DNA of 64,000 bases from an uncultured Collinsella sp. (GTDB lineage: Bacteria; Actinomycetota; Coriobacteriia; Coriobacteriales; Coriobacteriaceae), in contig CAUFWM010000001.1 in assembly GCA_959596505.1 (NCBI GenBank), positions 1 through 64,000 of the forward strand, in the 5' to 3' direction. The notes under the pieces are model-generated. The model was given only the letters and a program-made list of their open reading frames with translations, searched no databases and was not told the DNA's origin. Below, one piece after another: positions 50,604 to 59,912 of the stretch; positions within the stretch are counted from its first letter, which is position 1; every line of letters starts with the position of its first letter. Made by a program: the position numbers and the translations under genes.

Positions 50604-51287
50604 CTAGATTACGAAGAGGATCACCGCCATGAACTGGAAGATGCTGCCGGCGAGCACCCACAGGTGAAACACGCTGTGCAGATAGCGTACGTTTTTGGCG
50701 ATATAGAACGGCACGCCCGCGGTGTAGCACACGCCGCCGACGGCGAGCAGGGCAAGTGCCACGGGGTTGAGCAGCACCACAAGTTCGGGCAGCTTAAAGA
50801 CAACGAGCCAGCCCATCAGCAGGTAGACCAAGCCACTTACCCAGTGCGGTTGACGCTCGCGCATAAAGCACTCGAGGGCGATGCCGCTAATGGCGATGGC
50901 CCATACGGCAAAGAACAGCGCAGGACCGCCGTCGTTTGCGAGCGTGATGAGGCAAAACGGCGTATAGCTGCCGGCTATGAGCAGGTAGATGCAGCTATGG
51001 TCGATAATGCGGAACACGCGCTTGGCGCGCGCGGGCTGAATCGCGTGGTAGAGCGTGGAGGCCAGATATTCGAGGATAATGCTGACACCATAGACAATCG
51101 CCGCGGCCATGTGGGCCGGGCCTCCGCCGCGCAGGGCGGCGAATACGATCAGGAGCACCAGACCCGCGATACCCAGCAGGCAGCCGACACCATGGGTGAC
51201 GGAGTTCATGATCTCCTCGCCCACCGTGTAGTGTGGAACGGCCGCGGTCTTGGGCCGCGGCTTAGAACTGTCGCTCGAATCGGACAT
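50604..51287 (-). CDS. Hemolysin III / PAQR-type membrane protein
   Basis: 227 residues from the ATG at 51287 (GGAGG upstream; a TTG six codons earlier is less likely). Seven membrane helices. The PAQR metal-site residues are in VTHGVGCLLG (helix 1), SIILEYLASTLYHAIQ, IDHSCIYLLIAGSYTPF and YLHSVFHLWVLAGSIFQF. Bacterial members (TrhA/YqfA) affect membrane energetics; the name hemolysin is historical. Confidence 0.92.
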   Translation of the reverse strand: MSDSSDSSKPRPKTAAVPHYTVGEEIMNSVTHGVGCLLGIAGLVLLIVFAALRGGGPAHMAAAIVYGVSIILEYLASTLYHAIQPARAKRVFRIIDHSCIYLLIAGSYTPFCLITLANDGGPALFFAVWAIAISGIALECFMRERQPHWVSGLVYLLMGWLVVFKLPELVVLLNPVALALLAVGGVCYTAGVPFYIAKNVRYLHSVFHLWVLAGSIFQFMAVILFVI

Positions 51288-51394
51288 GCCGGTTACATCC
51301 TCCAACGTAAAGAGTTCTCAACACTATATCAAAGCGTCTGGGTACGTGCGAAATTTGCACCATACGTGACCCTTTGTTTACCCATTCTTTGCCT

Positions 51395-51455
51395 GTTGAC
51401 GCATCAACGGCGAACGTCCATAATGCGCTTGCATTAAATGTTGATGTATTAACAT
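51395..51455 (+). promoter_or_regulatory. Promoter and paired TTGAYGYATYAA operators of the hydrolase gene
   Basis: TTGACG (51396-51401), a 17-nt spacer and CATAAT (51419-51424) form a good promoter. The -35 box lies inside a palindrome GTTGACGCATCAAC (51395-51408). A related palindrome ATGTTGATGTATTAACAT is at 51438-51455, just after the start point. Two like sites around a promoter suggest a dimeric repressor, possibly of the TetR type. The regulator gene is not in the window. Confidence 0.6.
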
Positions 51456-51473
51456 CTTATAGGAGAGCTTCTT

Positions 51474-52439
51474 ATGTCTCAAAACGCACGTTCCCATCGA
51501 AAGCTCAAGATAGCCGGCGTCGTTGCACTGGTGCTCGTTGTCGCGCTGCTGGGGTTTGCCGGCAACTTTCTGTTTGACTTCGCGCTGAATCCCCGCGCGC
51601 CATACACCATGAAGATGATGCAGGATAGCAAGAACGACAAAGAAGGCGAGCAGCCGGATGCCGAGGAAACCGAGGCGCGGGCATGGTTTAAAGAGAATCG
51701 TGAGAGCAGCAGCCTCACCGCAGATGACGGAACCGAGCTCGCCGCTTGGTATTTTGCCGCCCCAGAGACCACACACAATTACGCTGTCTGTCTACACGGA
51801 TACACCAACGAGCCCATCGGCATGGCCCGATACGCCAAACGCTTCCATGACCGCGGCATGAACGTACTCGCGCCCGCCGCCCGCGCCCACGAGCGCTCCG
51901 GCGGCGACTATATCGGCATGGGCTGGCCCGAACGCCTCGACATCGTCGCGTGGATCGAGCGGATCGTTCAGGCTGACCCCGAGGCGCGCATCCTGGTCTT
52001 TGGCGAGTCGATGGGTGCGGCAACCGCCATGAACGTCGCGGGGGAATCTCTGCCCGCAAACGTGAAATGCATTATCGAGGACTGCGGTTATACGAGTGTT
52101 TGGGACGAGTTTTCCTTGCAGCTTAAGGATGTATTTGGGGTGCCCAGCTTTCCCTTGCTCGATGTAGCAAACTTGGTGTGCAACGTGCGCGCGGGCTACG
52201 ACTTTCATACGGCGAGCAGTGTGGAGCAACTCAAACACGCGACGGTTCCCATGCTGTTTATCCACGGCGACCAGGACACCTTTGTGCCGTACAGCATGCT
52301 CGACCAAAACTACGACGCGTGCGCCAGCAAGGTCAAGCAAAAGCTCACCATCCATGGCGCCACCCACGCCAAGAGTGCGCAAGTTGACCCCGAGCTCTAC
52401 TGGAACACGGTCGACGACTTCCTCGACGAGTATTTTTAG
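51474..52439 (+). CDS. Membrane-anchored alpha/beta hydrolase
   Basis: 321 residues. One N-terminal membrane helix (about 12-34). The hydrolase domain has the oxyanion region VCLHGYTNEP, the nucleophile elbow VFGESMGAATAM, the acid in FIHGDQDTFVP and the His in IHGATHAKSA. It resembles the YqkD/FrsA-type extracytoplasmic hydrolases of Gram-positives; substrate unknown. AGGAGAG precedes the ATG. It appears monocistronic and is controlled by the paired operators upstream. Confidence 0.88.
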   Translation: MSQNARSHRKLKIAGVVALVLVVALLGFAGNFLFDFALNPRAPYTMKMMQDSKNDKEGEQPDAEETEARAWFKENRESSSLTADDGTELAAWYFAAPETTHNYAVCLHGYTNEPIGMARYAKRFHDRGMNVLAPAARAHERSGGDYIGMGWPERLDIVAWIERIVQADPEARILVFGESMGAATAMNVAGESLPANVKCIIEDCGYTSVWDEFSLQLKDVFGVPSFPLLDVANLVCNVRAGYDFHTASSVEQLKHATVPMLFIHGDQDTFVPYSMLDQNYDACASKVKQKLTIHGATHAKSAQVDPELYWNTVDDFLDEYF

Positions 52440-52480
52440 GCAAAAAGCAACGTCTGGGGCTTTATCTGACCCCCTATTTT

Positions 52481-52604
52481 CGGAAGTATGCGACAAAATC
52501 TGGAACTGCCGACCAGACCGCAGTTTTACCAACAATTTATCAGGGGTTTTGTTGCCAAAAAATGTCGTGTGCTCGGCGGTCTCGAAATTTGCCGCATACT
52601 TCCG
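52481..52604. repeat. 124-bp folded intergenic element with GGAAGTATGCG arms
   Basis: The outer arms 52481-52501 (CGGAAGTATGCGACAAAATC) and 52584-52604 are complementary with two or three mismatches. Inside are AACTGC/GCAGTT and CAACAA/TTGTTG hairpins. It directly precedes the terminator at 52606. The layout resembles the 152-bp elements at 62.9-63.3 kb, but the sequence differs. Confidence 0.6.
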
Positions 52605-52605
52605 G

Positions 52606-52642
52606 AAAGCCGCCCGCGAGCGCTGTGCTCACGGGCGGCTTT
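52606..52642. terminator. Bidirectional terminator
   Basis: The stem AAAGCCGCCCG (52606-52616) pairs with CGGGCGGCTTT (52632-52642), followed by TTG. It lies between the converging hydrolase and DUF362 genes. Confidence 0.8.
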
Positions 52643-52690
52643 TGCTAACGTTGCGCTACAAAAGCGCTTGATATGTCCAATGGACAGGTG

Positions 52691-53896
52691 CTACTTGACC
52701 TCGATGAGCTCGTACTTGCTCGTGCCCAGGCCGATCTTCTCGGCGTGCGCGATGCAGGTGCGCCAGTCGGTGTCGGGATGCGTGATGCAGAAGGGGTCCT
52801 TGGCCTGATCGCCCTCCAGATGCTCGTGGTTGTGCTCCATCTTGGCCGCGCTATCGGTAAGCTCGGTGTTGGGCAGCGGCTCGGATGCCATGACGGCATC
52901 GGCACAGGCCTGGTCGATGGCGACCGGGTCGAAGCTCGCGAACATGCCGATGTCGTTGACGATAGGCGTATCGTTTTCGGGATGGCAATCGCAGTTGGGG
53001 CTGATGTCCATGGCAAGCGAAATGTGGAAGCTCGGACGGCCGTCGACAACGGCCTTCGTATACTCGGCGATCTTGCAGTTGAGCACGTCGGCCGCAGCGT
53101 CATGGCCGGGCTTGATGGCGTCCTGGTTGCACACGCCGATGCAGCGGCCGCAGCCCACGCAGCGATCATGGTCGATAGCGGCAACGTGAACCGTACGGGT
53201 GTTGCCGTTGGCGAGCTCGCGCTCACGGGTGTCGTCAAACGAGATAGCGCTGTGCGCACAGACCTTTTCGCAGGCACGGCAGCCAATACAGTGCTCGGTC
53301 GCGACGTTCGGCTTGCCGGCGGCATGCTGCTCCATCTTGCCGGCGCGGCTGCCGCCGCCCATGCCCAGGTTCTTCATGGCGCCGCCAAAGCCGGCCTGCT
53401 CATGGCCTTTAAAGTGCGTGAGGCTGATCACGATATCGGCATCCATGAGTGCCCGACCGATCTTGGCCTCGCGCACGTACTCGCCGCCCTCGACCGGGAC
53501 GAGTGCCTCGTCGGTACCCTTGAGGCCGTCGGCGATGATGATCTGGCAACCCGTGGCATACGGGGTAAAGCCGTTCTGATAGGCGGTATCGATGTGCTCG
53601 AGCGCGTTTTTACGGCTACCGACGTAGAGCGTGTTACAGTCGGTGAGGAAGGGCTTGCCACCCAGCTCCTTCACGACATCCGCGACGGCGCGGGCGTAGT
53701 TGGGGCGCAAAAAGCTCAGGTTGCCCAGCTCGCCAAAGTGAATCTTGATAGCGACGAACTTGTTCTCGAAGTCGATCTGCTCGATACCGGCGTGGCGTAT
53801 GAGGCGCTTGAGCTTGTCGAGCTGGCTCTCGCGAGCATGCGTGCGCAAGTTGGTGAAGTATACCTTAGCGGGTGCTGCGGGTGCAGTTGCGGTCAT
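52691..53896 (-). CDS. DUF362 protein with two [4Fe-4S] clusters
   Basis: 401 residues. The DUF362 domain (about 10-185 and 275-345) has AIKIHFGELGNLSFLRPNYA, LTDCNTLYVGSR and SLTHFKGHEQAGFGGAMKNL. A ferredoxin module between its halves (about 200-265) has CIGCRACEKVC and CVGCGRCIGVC. The C-terminal half continues DISPNCDCHPENDTP. Such proteins are common in anaerobes and have no settled function. GAGGGGAT precedes the ATG. Confidence 0.9.
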   Translation of the reverse strand: MTATAPAAPAKVYFTNLRTHARESQLDKLKRLIRHAGIEQIDFENKFVAIKIHFGELGNLSFLRPNYARAVADVVKELGGKPFLTDCNTLYVGSRKNALEHIDTAYQNGFTPYATGCQIIIADGLKGTDEALVPVEGGEYVREAKIGRALMDADIVISLTHFKGHEQAGFGGAMKNLGMGGGSRAGKMEQHAAGKPNVATEHCIGCRACEKVCAHSAISFDDTRERELANGNTRTVHVAAIDHDRCVGCGRCIGVCNQDAIKPGHDAAADVLNCKIAEYTKAVVDGRPSFHISLAMDISPNCDCHPENDTPIVNDIGMFASFDPVAIDQACADAVMASEPLPNTELTDSAAKMEHNHEHLEGDQAKDPFCITHPDTDWRTCIAHAEKIGLGTSKYELIEVK

Positions 53897-53977
53897 AGAT
53901 CTATCCCCTCGGTCTATATGGCGTTACAGACATAGAGGATGGTACCCGTTAAAGTAGGGTCAAAGTCAAGCGCGAAA

Positions 53978-54011
53978 CCTAGTCGTTGGGGAGGTTCTTA
54001 AACGACTACTC
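53978..54011. repeat. TGACTAGTCATTGGGGA repeat, copy d
   Basis: It reads CCTAGTCGTTGGGGAGGTTC then TTAAACGACTACTC and includes the stop codon (54006-54008) of the ABC permease gene. Confidence 0.75.
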
Positions 54012-56672
54012 TTGGACTTTGAGGGCCTCGGCCAGGCTCACGCGCGTGATAGAACGCGTGTGTAGCAGCGCCACGACCAGGTAGGTCGCAAAGCCAATGC
54101 CGACGCATGCAACCATGGACCAAGCGGGCACGTAGATCTCGATATTGCCGTTGTAGGCGAGCAGCATCGAGCGGAAGATGGCCGTGAGCGAGCCGATAAT
54201 GACCGGCAGACTCAGCACGAGCGACGCCACCACGCACAGCGTGATCGAGCGGATGTACAGATGCGAGATCTCGCTATCGCGATAGCCAAAGACTTTCATG
54301 TAGCTGATCGAACGGGCGCTGTGGTCGATCACCGCCTTGGTCAGCAGGTACATAAACAGCAGGAAGATAAACACCGCGAGCCCGATCATCATTCCGATCA
54401 TTTTACTCATCATGCCGATGAACTGGTCGCCCACGGCGCGCATGTCGTCGGGCGTGGTGTCGCCGGCAAAGTAACGAGCATCGAGATCGAGCTTCTCGTC
54501 GCTCACATAGCCGTTAAAGTAGGCGGCGTCGTTGTCGAACAGCTCGTTAAAGTCGTCGATACTCATATAGATATTCATGTCCGACTTGGAGCCCCAGGCA
54601 CAGTCCTTGCCCGCGTACTCAAGGGAATAATGCTCGCCCTCGTACTTGTCGCCGAGCGTGACCTTCTGGCCCTTGCTCCAGCCAAACTTATCGAGCAGAC
54701 CGCCGCCAAAGACGACGCGTCCATCGCCGACGTTGAGGTCTTTCCAATAGCGCGAATCGGATGAAATGCCGTAGACGAAAATCGTCTCCTCGCCATTACC
54801 ATCGCCGCGGTCGTATTGCAGCTGGTAAACGGCGTATTTCTCGGCCTGCGCGATTGCGCCCGCGCCGTTGTCGGTCGTATTGACCGGGTGGATATCGTCG
54901 TTGTCAGTGTCGAGCTTAGAGGCCTTGTCGATCAGGTCGATAGCCTCGTCACGGTCGCAGCCGAGGGCATCGGCAAGATCGTCAAGGCGCGCGTAGAGCG
55001 CATCTTTCTTGTCCTGGACCTTGGCAAGCGCGTCCTGCGCTGCGGTCAGGCTCTCGGCAGACGGAGATGCGGTCGCAGCATCGGCTGCCGCCTGCGCCGC
55101 ATCAGCCGCGTCGTCAAGCTCGTCATCGGCATCCTGGGCGGCAGAAAGCAGTGCGCCGTCAACCGACTGCAAGCGCTCGAGTGCCGACCACTGCTCACGC
55201 TCCTCGGCAGTGCCCTCGAGCTCCAGCGGCACCTTGAGCGTGTACTGGTGCTCGGCGACCAGGCTTGTCTCGAGGTTGTCCGCGTAGTGCGTCATGGTGG
55301 GCAGAATCGCCAGGCCAAAGAGCATCAGCAGCGAGGCAAACGCAATGCCCACGAAGAGCGTGGCGAAGTTGCCCAGGTTGCGCAGGAAGATACGCAGGCG
55401 GAAGCGGGAAACAAAACCCATGCGCTCCGGCAGTTGCATACCACGCTTGGTGCCAGACTTGCCGCTCGCCTCGTGGCGAAGGAACTGCAACGGCGTCTTG
55501 CCCATTTTGCGAAGCAGGCCCACCAGCGTGATGAGGATGAGCGCGGCGGCGGGAACCACGGCGCACTTCACAAAGATCTCCCAGCTCCAGTACACCTGGA
55601 AGGGCGGCAGACTGTACGAACCGTAATAGAGGCTGCGCATGGGCTCGGTAAAGAACACAACGCCGAGCGCAGTGCCCAAAAGCGCCGCGACCACGCCCAC
55701 GATGGCGGGAAGCGCGAGGTAGTGCAGCACGATCTCGCGTCGACGATAGCCGCTGGCGAGCAGCGTGCCGATGATGGCGCTCTCCTCCTCGATGGTGGCG
55801 TCGGTAAGGACCACAAAGACGAACGCCATGATCACGATGATGATGTCGAGCAGCGTCATCCACATCATGGAGTCGCCGTCCACGTCGTCGCGCGCATAGC
55901 CAATGCCTTGGTTGGAATCGGCATCGATCAGATCGTCCACACGCGCATCGGCATCGGTCAGCGCCACGACCATATCCTGCTCCGCATCGATGCGATCCGC
56001 GGTGGGGAGGTCGCAATCGGTAAAGATAAAGGAATAGGTGTAGGCAGGCGCGCCACCGGCGTCCTCAAGCGCGGCAAAGCCGGCGTCGGTGACCTCGGCC
56101 ACGCCGTACGTGATGGTGTTCACCGTAAAGTCCGAATTGTTGAGGAACAGCGCCTGGCTATCGGGCTGGGTCATGATGCCGCAGATGGTGTAGGTGCGAC
56201 CCTCGAGCTCGACTCTATCGCCCACGGACAGGTTGTTATTGGTGGCAAAGACACGGTCGATGGCCACCTCGTCGTCCGTCTTGGGTTCCCTGCCCTCACA
56301 GTAGGACGCGATATCGACCTTGGTGCGGTGCGCATAGGTGCGCAGCGTGCGCTTGGTGCCGTCGTCGCCGTTCGCCTTTTTGATGATGGCGTCGATGGAG
56401 AAATTCTTGTAGAGCGTGACGCCGCCGACGTCGTCGGCCGCGTCCTCGGCGGCCTTGAGTTGATCGTCGGTAGCCTCGAAGGAGGTGGTCACGCGGCCGT
56501 CCTCAATCGTGTACGCATTGCGCATGTCGTCGATAAGGCAACCGATGGAGTGGGCCGCGAGCAAAAAGCCCGAGGTGAGAGCGATGCTTCCGCACATAAG
56601 CAAAAAGATTCCCAGGTACTTGCCGATATTGCGGCGCAGCTCGCGCGGGAGACGTTTTGCGAGAGGTGTCAT
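54006..56672 (-). CDS. FtsX-like ABC transporter permease with large extracellular coiled region
   Basis: 888 residues from the ATG at 56672. One helix near 20-45, an extracellular MacB-like domain (about 50-250), three helices with FtsX signature (about 255-400: IMAFVFVVLTDATIEEESAI, IGTLLASGYRRREIVLHYL), another helix near 440 and a second extracellular part with an Ala/Asp coiled coil (about 500-590). Three final helices include ISYMKVFGYRDSEISHLYI. It pairs with the ATPase 8 nt upstream. The type exports lipids or peptides or does mechanical work on the envelope. Its stop lies in repeat copy d. Confidence 0.9.
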   Translation of the reverse strand: MTPLAKRLPRELRRNIGKYLGIFLLMCGSIALTSGFLLAAHSIGCLIDDMRNAYTIEDGRVTTSFEATDDQLKAAEDAADDVGGVTLYKNFSIDAIIKKANGDDGTKRTLRTYAHRTKVDIASYCEGREPKTDDEVAIDRVFATNNNLSVGDRVELEGRTYTICGIMTQPDSQALFLNNSDFTVNTITYGVAEVTDAGFAALEDAGGAPAYTYSFIFTDCDLPTADRIDAEQDMVVALTDADARVDDLIDADSNQGIGYARDDVDGDSMMWMTLLDIIIVIMAFVFVVLTDATIEEESAIIGTLLASGYRRREIVLHYLALPAIVGVVAALLGTALGVVFFTEPMRSLYYGSYSLPPFQVYWSWEIFVKCAVVPAAALILITLVGLLRKMGKTPLQFLRHEASGKSGTKRGMQLPERMGFVSRFRLRIFLRNLGNFATLFVGIAFASLLMLFGLAILPTMTHYADNLETSLVAEHQYTLKVPLELEGTAEEREQWSALERLQSVDGALLSAAQDADDELDDAADAAQAAADAATASPSAESLTAAQDALAKVQDKKDALYARLDDLADALGCDRDEAIDLIDKASKLDTDNDDIHPVNTTDNGAGAIAQAEKYAVYQLQYDRGDGNGEETIFVYGISSDSRYWKDLNVGDGRVVFGGGLLDKFGWSKGQKVTLGDKYEGEHYSLEYAGKDCAWGSKSDMNIYMSIDDFNELFDNDAAYFNGYVSDEKLDLDARYFAGDTTPDDMRAVGDQFIGMMSKMIGMMIGLAVFIFLLFMYLLTKAVIDHSARSISYMKVFGYRDSEISHLYIRSITLCVVASLVLSLPVIIGSLTAIFRSMLLAYNGNIEIYVPAWSMVACVGIGFATYLVVALLHTRSITRVSLAEALKVQE

Positions 56673-56680
56673 GGCGCCGC

Positions 56681-57394
56681 CTACCAATCGAGCTCGGCGG
56701 CTGCGACGGGCGACTCGTTGAGCTCATCCTCGACGATGCGCCCGTCGCGCAGGCGCAGCACGCGATTTGCCATGCGCGCGATGGCGGCATTGTGGGTGAC
56801 AATGATGATGGTGCAGCCGTAGGTGCGGTTTACATCCTCCATGAGCTGCAAGATTTCCTTGGACGTCTTATAGTCGAGCGCGCCCGTGGGCTCATCGCAC
56901 AGCAGCAGGCCCGGGTTTTTGACGAGTGCGCGGCCGATGGCGCAGCGCTGCTGCTGGCCGCCCGAGACCTGGCGCGGGAACTTGTTGCGGTGCTCGTAGA
57001 GGCCCAGCGAACGCAGCAGGTCATCAATGTTGAGCGGGTTTTTGGACAGGTGCGCCGTGACCTCGATGTTCTCCTTGATGGTGAGATCGGGCACCAGGTT
57101 GTAGAACTGGAAGACAAAGCCCAGCTCACGGCGTCGGTATTCGCCCAAGTCGGTAGGCTTGAGCACGGTGAGGTCGCAGCCATCCACCAGAATAGAGCCG
57201 GCGTCGGCGTCCTCCAGGCCGCCAATCAGGTTAAGAAACGTGGACTTGCCCGAACCCGAAGGCCCCAGCATGACGCAGATCTCGCCGCGGTTGATGGACG
57301 TGTCGATGCCGTCGAGCACCGTCAGGCATGCATCTCCATCGCCGTAGTGCTTTTTGAGATCCTTAACCTGGACGTAGGCTTCCTGCGTTGCCAT
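56681..57394 (-). CDS. ABC transporter ATP-binding protein (MacB/LolD type)
   Basis: 237 residues. Walker [10 protein letters not shown] near 40, the family loop [18 protein letters not shown], signature [15 protein letters not shown] and Walker [13 protein letters not shown]. The ATG at 57394 is 5 nt after GGGGG; the ATG four codons upstream lacks a ribosome site. Operon with the FtsX-like permease. Confidence 0.95.
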   Translation of the reverse strand: MATQEAYVQVKDLKKHYGDGDACLTVLDGIDTSINRGEICVMLGPSGSGKSTFLNLIGGLEDADAGSILVDGCDLTVLKPTDLGEYRRRELGFVFQFYNLVPDLTIKENIEVTAHLSKNPLNIDDLLRSLGLYEHRNKFPRQVSGGQQQRCAIGRALVKNPGLLLCDEPTGALDYKTSKEILQLMEDVNRTYGCTIIIVTHNAAIARMANRVLRLRDGRIVEDELNESPVAAAELDW

Positions 57395-57486
57395 GGTATC
57401 CCCCATTGTTAGCCTTGTACTACTTTATGAACGTAATAGTAAACCATGGCGAACTATTTTTGGGCGAGAGCGGGGATTTGTTTCAA

Positions 57487-57520
57487 GACTAGTCATTGGG
57501 GACGCTCTTAAATGACTAGG
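57487..57520. repeat. TGACTAGTCATTGGGGA repeat, copy e (best-preserved)
   Basis: It reads GACTAGTCATTGGGGACGCT then CTTAAATGACTAGG. The two ends, GACTAGTCATT and AATGACTAG, form an inverted repeat around GGGGACGYTCTTA. It begins 3 nt beyond the stop codon of the ABC-2 permease at 57524. Copies a-d are at 23641, 25378, 45462 and 53978. Confidence 0.8.
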
Positions 57521-57523
57521 CGG

Positions 57524-58729
57524 TTAGGCGCGGGATTTGTTGTGGGCGAGGGCTAGGCCTACGGCGGCGATGGCGGCGGCGAAGAGCACGGTGACGCCCA
57601 GATCGCAGGCGATGTCGCCCAGCACGGTGGGCGTCAGATCCGCGGCGAGCGCCTTGCCGATTGCGTCGTTCACCCAAAACGTCGGCACAAAATGCGCCAC
57701 GGTCTGCACGGCCGAGCCCATCAGCGACAGCGGCATCCAGGCGCCGCCCAAAAACGTCATGAGCATGCCGAGTAAGTTGCCCACGCCGTTGAGCAGCTCC
57801 TCGCGCGCGCCCAGGCTCGAAAGGGTAAAGCCAACGGCCAGCGGCGTGCACGCCAGGGCAAACGTCGCCGCCAGCGCCAGGCACACGCGACCCACACCGA
57901 CCTCGGCGACCGCGCCGGCAAAGCCCACGACACCCATCATGCTCGACACAAACCAGATGCAGACGGTAAGCACCGCGGCAGCCGCGAACACGGCAAGCGA
58001 ACGCTGGCGCTCGGAGAGCGGGGCGGCCTCCATGCGGCGCACGCGCTCGGGCTCGTTCATGCCCGAGAACACCAATCCCACCGACACGATGACCGACGAG
58101 ATGATCGCGTACGCGCCAAAGTTGAAGTACGACTCGAGTGGGGCGACGGCAGTCGATTCGACCTTGACCTGCTCGATCTGGACCTCGGCGCGCTTGGCGG
58201 CAGCATGCTCGGCAGCCTTGGCGACCTCGCCGTCGGAAGCAGCTGGCTCAAGTGCCGCCGCAGCACCCGCGAGCGAGATCCACCGCGAGGCCTCGGCAGA
58301 CGAAAGCGCCGCCGCCATGGTGCCGGAGCCGTAGGTCACATCGAGCCTGGGCAACTCCTCCCCCGCGCGGGCGGCGGCAACAAGATCGTCCTCAAACCCC
58401 TCCGGGATAAAGAACACGCAGTCGGCGCTGCCCTTGGCGCTGTTGCTCTTAGCGAGCGCATCCGCAAGGTCGTACGTGTCGTCGCCGACGCCCGTGACCA
58501 GGTCAAAGCGTGAGCCCAGGTGCTTGGTAAGCGCCCGCGAAAGGTCGCTATTGTCGCGGTCGACCACGATCACGTTGGTGTCGTAGGGCTTGTACTCGGT
58601 AAGCTGCGACGAGTTCCAGCTCACCGAGGCCGCGATGAATACGCCCATGAGCGAGATGAACACCGTATAGATGAGCAGGTAGAGCGGGTGCGCGAGCGCC
58701 ATGCGAAGCGCGGTCTTAAAGGTGCTCAT
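57524..58729 (-). CDS. ABC-2 type transporter permease
   Basis: 401 residues from the ATG at 58729 (AAGGAG upstream). One helix near 15-35, a long extracytoplasmic domain (about 40-200), and five helices (about 210-400) with FSGMNEPERVRRMEAAPLSE. It overlaps the preceding permease gene by 14 nt. With 58716-59903 and the ATPase at 59913 it makes an exporter with two different permeases. Confidence 0.88.
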   Translation of the reverse strand: MSTFKTALRMALAHPLYLLIYTVFISLMGVFIAASVSWNSSQLTEYKPYDTNVIVVDRDNSDLSRALTKHLGSRFDLVTGVGDDTYDLADALAKSNSAKGSADCVFFIPEGFEDDLVAAARAGEELPRLDVTYGSGTMAAALSSAEASRWISLAGAAAALEPAASDGEVAKAAEHAAAKRAEVQIEQVKVESTAVAPLESYFNFGAYAIISSVIVSVGLVFSGMNEPERVRRMEAAPLSERQRSLAVFAAAAVLTVCIWFVSSMMGVVGFAGAVAEVGVGRVCLALAATFALACTPLAVGFTLSSLGAREELLNGVGNLLGMLMTFLGGAWMPLSLMGSAVQTVAHFVPTFWVNDAIGKALAADLTPTVLGDIACDLGVTVLFAAAIAAVGLALAHNKSRA

Positions 58730-59903
58730 AGCGGCTCCTTCCAAAGATCAGCGTAGCGGCGGCGACAAACACCAGGGACATGAGGACGAGCGCGCCGGCG
58801 CGGACGGCGAAGGGCCCCAGGTCCTCAAAGAAATACAGGCGATTGAACATGTCGCAGATGAGCTTGACGGGGTTGAGCCAGCACTCGGCCGGGCAGGCGC
58901 GGGCGACGTCGTCGGCAAGCGCCATCGCCGGCTCGCCGTAGAGGCCGGCGAACAAGGCACACGTGGTGGCAAAGCCCGTGAGGATGCCCGACTTGGACGC
59001 CTTGCCGCCCTTAACGGGCAGCGTGCCCACAAAAAGGCCCAGGCCCGTGGCGGCAAGCGCGGACACGGCGCCGCCCACCAGACACAGCCCCTCGCGCCCG
59101 CCAAAGTCGACGCCAACGACTAGGCGCACGTAGCCAATCGCAACCGCCATCGAGGCAAAAGAAACCAGCCACGAGCCGACAAAGATGCCGGCCAGCGACG
59201 CCGTCTTGGAGAGGCCGCCCACGCAGCGGCGCGCACCAAGGCCCGACAGATTGGGCTGCAGGTCGACGACGCTCAAGGCGGCAAACTCGGCAGACATCAT
59301 CGCGACCAGACCAAAGAGCGCGTAATAGTAGATGACCGTGCCGTCGGGCGTGGTGCGCGTCAGGCTCACGCGGCGGGTTCCGCCCTCGAGCGATAGGGCG
59401 TGCGAAACCGCCTCCGGGTCGGCGAGCGCTGCCGGGTTGTCCTGGGAAATCTGGGACATGAGCTCGGCATTTTGTGTATACGAGCTTGCCACCGTCTCAA
59501 GGATGCTGCGGTCGGTGAGCACGGACGAAGCACGCGAGCTGTCGTAACTCGATAGCAGCGTGAGCTTGGGCGTGCCCGCAGCGTCGACCGTGTAGATGCC
59601 CGCGACTTCGCCGCCCTTGAGCGCCTTGCGCGCAGCAGCCAAGTCTTCGTACTCGCTCACATCGAGCAGTTGATCGTCGCCCTCCTTGGCAAGCGAGGTC
59701 GCCACGTCCTTAAAGGTCGAAGCGTCCCAGGCCTCGTCCGCCACGACGGCAACCGGCACCGGGTCGACCTTGCCGTCAGAGCTCAGGTTCGCGAACATAA
59801 ACATGAACATCGTTGAAAGCGCAATGGGAAAGATCGCGCCCCAGACCCATGTACTCGGTCGACGCAATAGCGTCTTGAGCGTGGTGATGATAGTGTTGAA
59901 CAT
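58716..59903 (-). CDS. ABC-2 type transporter permease
   Basis: 395 residues. It has one N-terminal helix (TWVWGAIFPIALSTMFMFMF), an extracytoplasmic domain (about 40-190) and five C-terminal helices. It is homologous in layout to the following permease. It starts 9 nt after the ATPase stop and overlaps the next gene, so the three genes form one operon. Exporters of this type often give resistance to peptide antibiotics or pump lipids. Confidence 0.88.
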   Translation of the reverse strand: MFNTIITTLKTLLRRPSTWVWGAIFPIALSTMFMFMFANLSSDGKVDPVPVAVVADEAWDASTFKDVATSLAKEGDDQLLDVSEYEDLAAARKALKGGEVAGIYTVDAAGTPKLTLLSSYDSSRASSVLTDRSILETVASSYTQNAELMSQISQDNPAALADPEAVSHALSLEGGTRRVSLTRTTPDGTVIYYYALFGLVAMMSAEFAALSVVDLQPNLSGLGARRCVGGLSKTASLAGIFVGSWLVSFASMAVAIGYVRLVVGVDFGGREGLCLVGGAVSALAATGLGLFVGTLPVKGGKASKSGILTGFATTCALFAGLYGEPAMALADDVARACPAECWLNPVKLICDMFNRLYFFEDLGPFAVRAGALVLMSLVFVAAATLIFGRSRYEHL

Positions 59904-59912
59904 GGCCGCCCC

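Noticed and set aside
54816..56822. A 668-codon plus-strand open frame opposite the FtsX-like permease
   Set aside because: An antisense frame caused by GC-rich codon bias; the minus strand has the FtsX motifs and a coupled ATPase gene.
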